A stretch of 64,000 bases of DNA, taken from positions 36,249-100,248 of the forward strand of contig JAGGAB010000011.1 in the NCBI GenBank assembly GCA_017889705.1, given 5' to 3'. Positions 63,819-64,000 of this stretch are shown here, piece by piece. Both the position numbers and the translations under genes were made by a program. The notes under the pieces are model-generated. The model worked only from the letters and a program-made list of their open reading frames with translations. It did not search any database and had not been told where the DNA came from. Within the stretch, counting starts at the first letter, position 1. Each line of letters starts with the position of its first letter. This stretch comes from Bacillota bacterium (GTDB lineage: Bacteria > Bacillota > Negativicutes > Sporomusales > Sporomusaceae).

Positions 63819-63914
63819 AGTGGTGGGTTTATTGGGACGCAAAGCCTGGTTTCCAGCGTTTCCAACCTTCTTGTTCTTCTTCTACCGAAATTACGCTGTC
63901 AATGTGAACCGTAA

Positions 63915-64000
63915 TGCCTTTTGCGGACACCAAGAATGGCTGGTACAATAAAACCAGGAGGTGTCCGACATGAAAGGTCAGCGATTCGATGCAGAGTTCA
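63915..64000 (+). mobile_element. Left end of an IS3-like insertion sequence (cut by window edge)
   Basis: TGCCTTTTGCGGACACC starting at 63915 resembles the TG...GGACACC terminus of IS3-family elements. CGGACACC (63924-63931) is repeated inverted at 63960-63967, just before a transposase-like start. The right end and target duplication are outside the window, so identity is provisional. Confidence 0.5.
63970..64000 (+). CDS. Start of a probable IS3-family transposase OrfA (partial)
   Basis: ATG 63970 behind AGGAGGTG encodes MKGQRFDAEF before the window ends. The beginning and position just inside an IS3-like terminus suit an OrfA helix-turn-helix protein. Ten residues are too few for more than a suggestion. 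Confidence 0.45.
   Translation, partial: MKGQRFDAEF

Noticed and set aside
63461..63907. A 148-codon open frame in the last kilobase
   Set aside because: It runs through the dispersed repeat, including its hairpin arms; the matching stretch of copy 1 is not open in the same way. No ribosome site or recognisable motif.

Overview
The window reads as chromosomal DNA of an anaerobic, spore-forming Firmicute, most like the Sporomusa/Pelosinus branch of the Negativicutes. This is an inference from gene content: T-box leaders, SepF, a SpoVB-type flippase, family II pyrophosphatase with CBS/DRTGG inserts, ferredoxin-domain EtfA proteins, an LctBCD-like Etf/lactate dehydrogenase set and tungstate uptake genes. 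No rRNA, tRNA, prophage or CRISPR array was seen. One insertion sequence is cut by the right edge.

Layout. 1-3.0 kb: 3' end of recQ, a DUF2157/GDYXXLXY membrane pair, a GIY-YIG protein and ywbE. 3.0-4.4 kb (minus strand): DAHP synthase aroF1 behind a Phe-rich leader peptide and an attenuator terminator. 4.6-6.8 kb: nth, an ArgA-like acetyltransferase, a dispersed repeat and a UPF0173 hydrolase. 7.0-18.0 kb: a molybdenum/tungsten cofactor and tungstate transport block (mobB, moaA, Fe-alcohol dehydrogenase, a small CQLGCF protein, moeA, a moeA-PBP fusion, moaC, MOSC, mogA, tupABC). 18-21.4 kb: uvsE, ppaC and two small proteins. 21.4-23.7 kb: a Tyr T-box followed by aroF2-tyrA. 23.6-37.4 kb: SGNH hydrolase, DedA protein, SpoVB-like flippase, a two-P-loop ATPase, EamA, trmL, TIM-barrel protein, ylbF, murB, a beta-CASP hydrolase, typA and sepF. 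37.4-45.2 kb (minus strand): lctD-etfA-etfB, then a class III aminotransferase, U32 peptidase and a signal-less ABC_sub_bind protein. 45.3-56.4 kb: dnaE, a YdcF-like protein, a second etfBA pair, EamA, DUF362, glycerate kinase and a CdaR-like regulator. 56.4-63.4 kb: a Trp T-box with duplicated terminator modules and the overlapping operon trpD-F-C-B-A-E-G. 63.4-64 kb: the second copy of the dispersed repeat and the left end of an IS3-like element.

The strongest theme is aromatic amino acid synthesis under three different leader-RNA controls. aroF1 appears to be controlled by translation of a 41-codon leader peptide containing eight Phe codons. aroF2-tyrA is under a T-box with a UAC (Tyr) specifier. 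The trp operon is under a T-box with UGG (Trp) and two successive antiterminator/terminator units. Splitting the entry step between two DAHP synthase paralogues lets each end product set its own supply.

A second theme is metal-dependent energy metabolism. Tungstate uptake and pterin cofactor synthesis surround an alcohol dehydrogenase, which would suit alcohol/aldehyde metabolism with a tungsten oxidoreductase encoded elsewhere. Two distinct Etf pairs suggest flavin-based electron bifurcation. Two genes, trpF and a DedA protein, seem to need AUU start codons.
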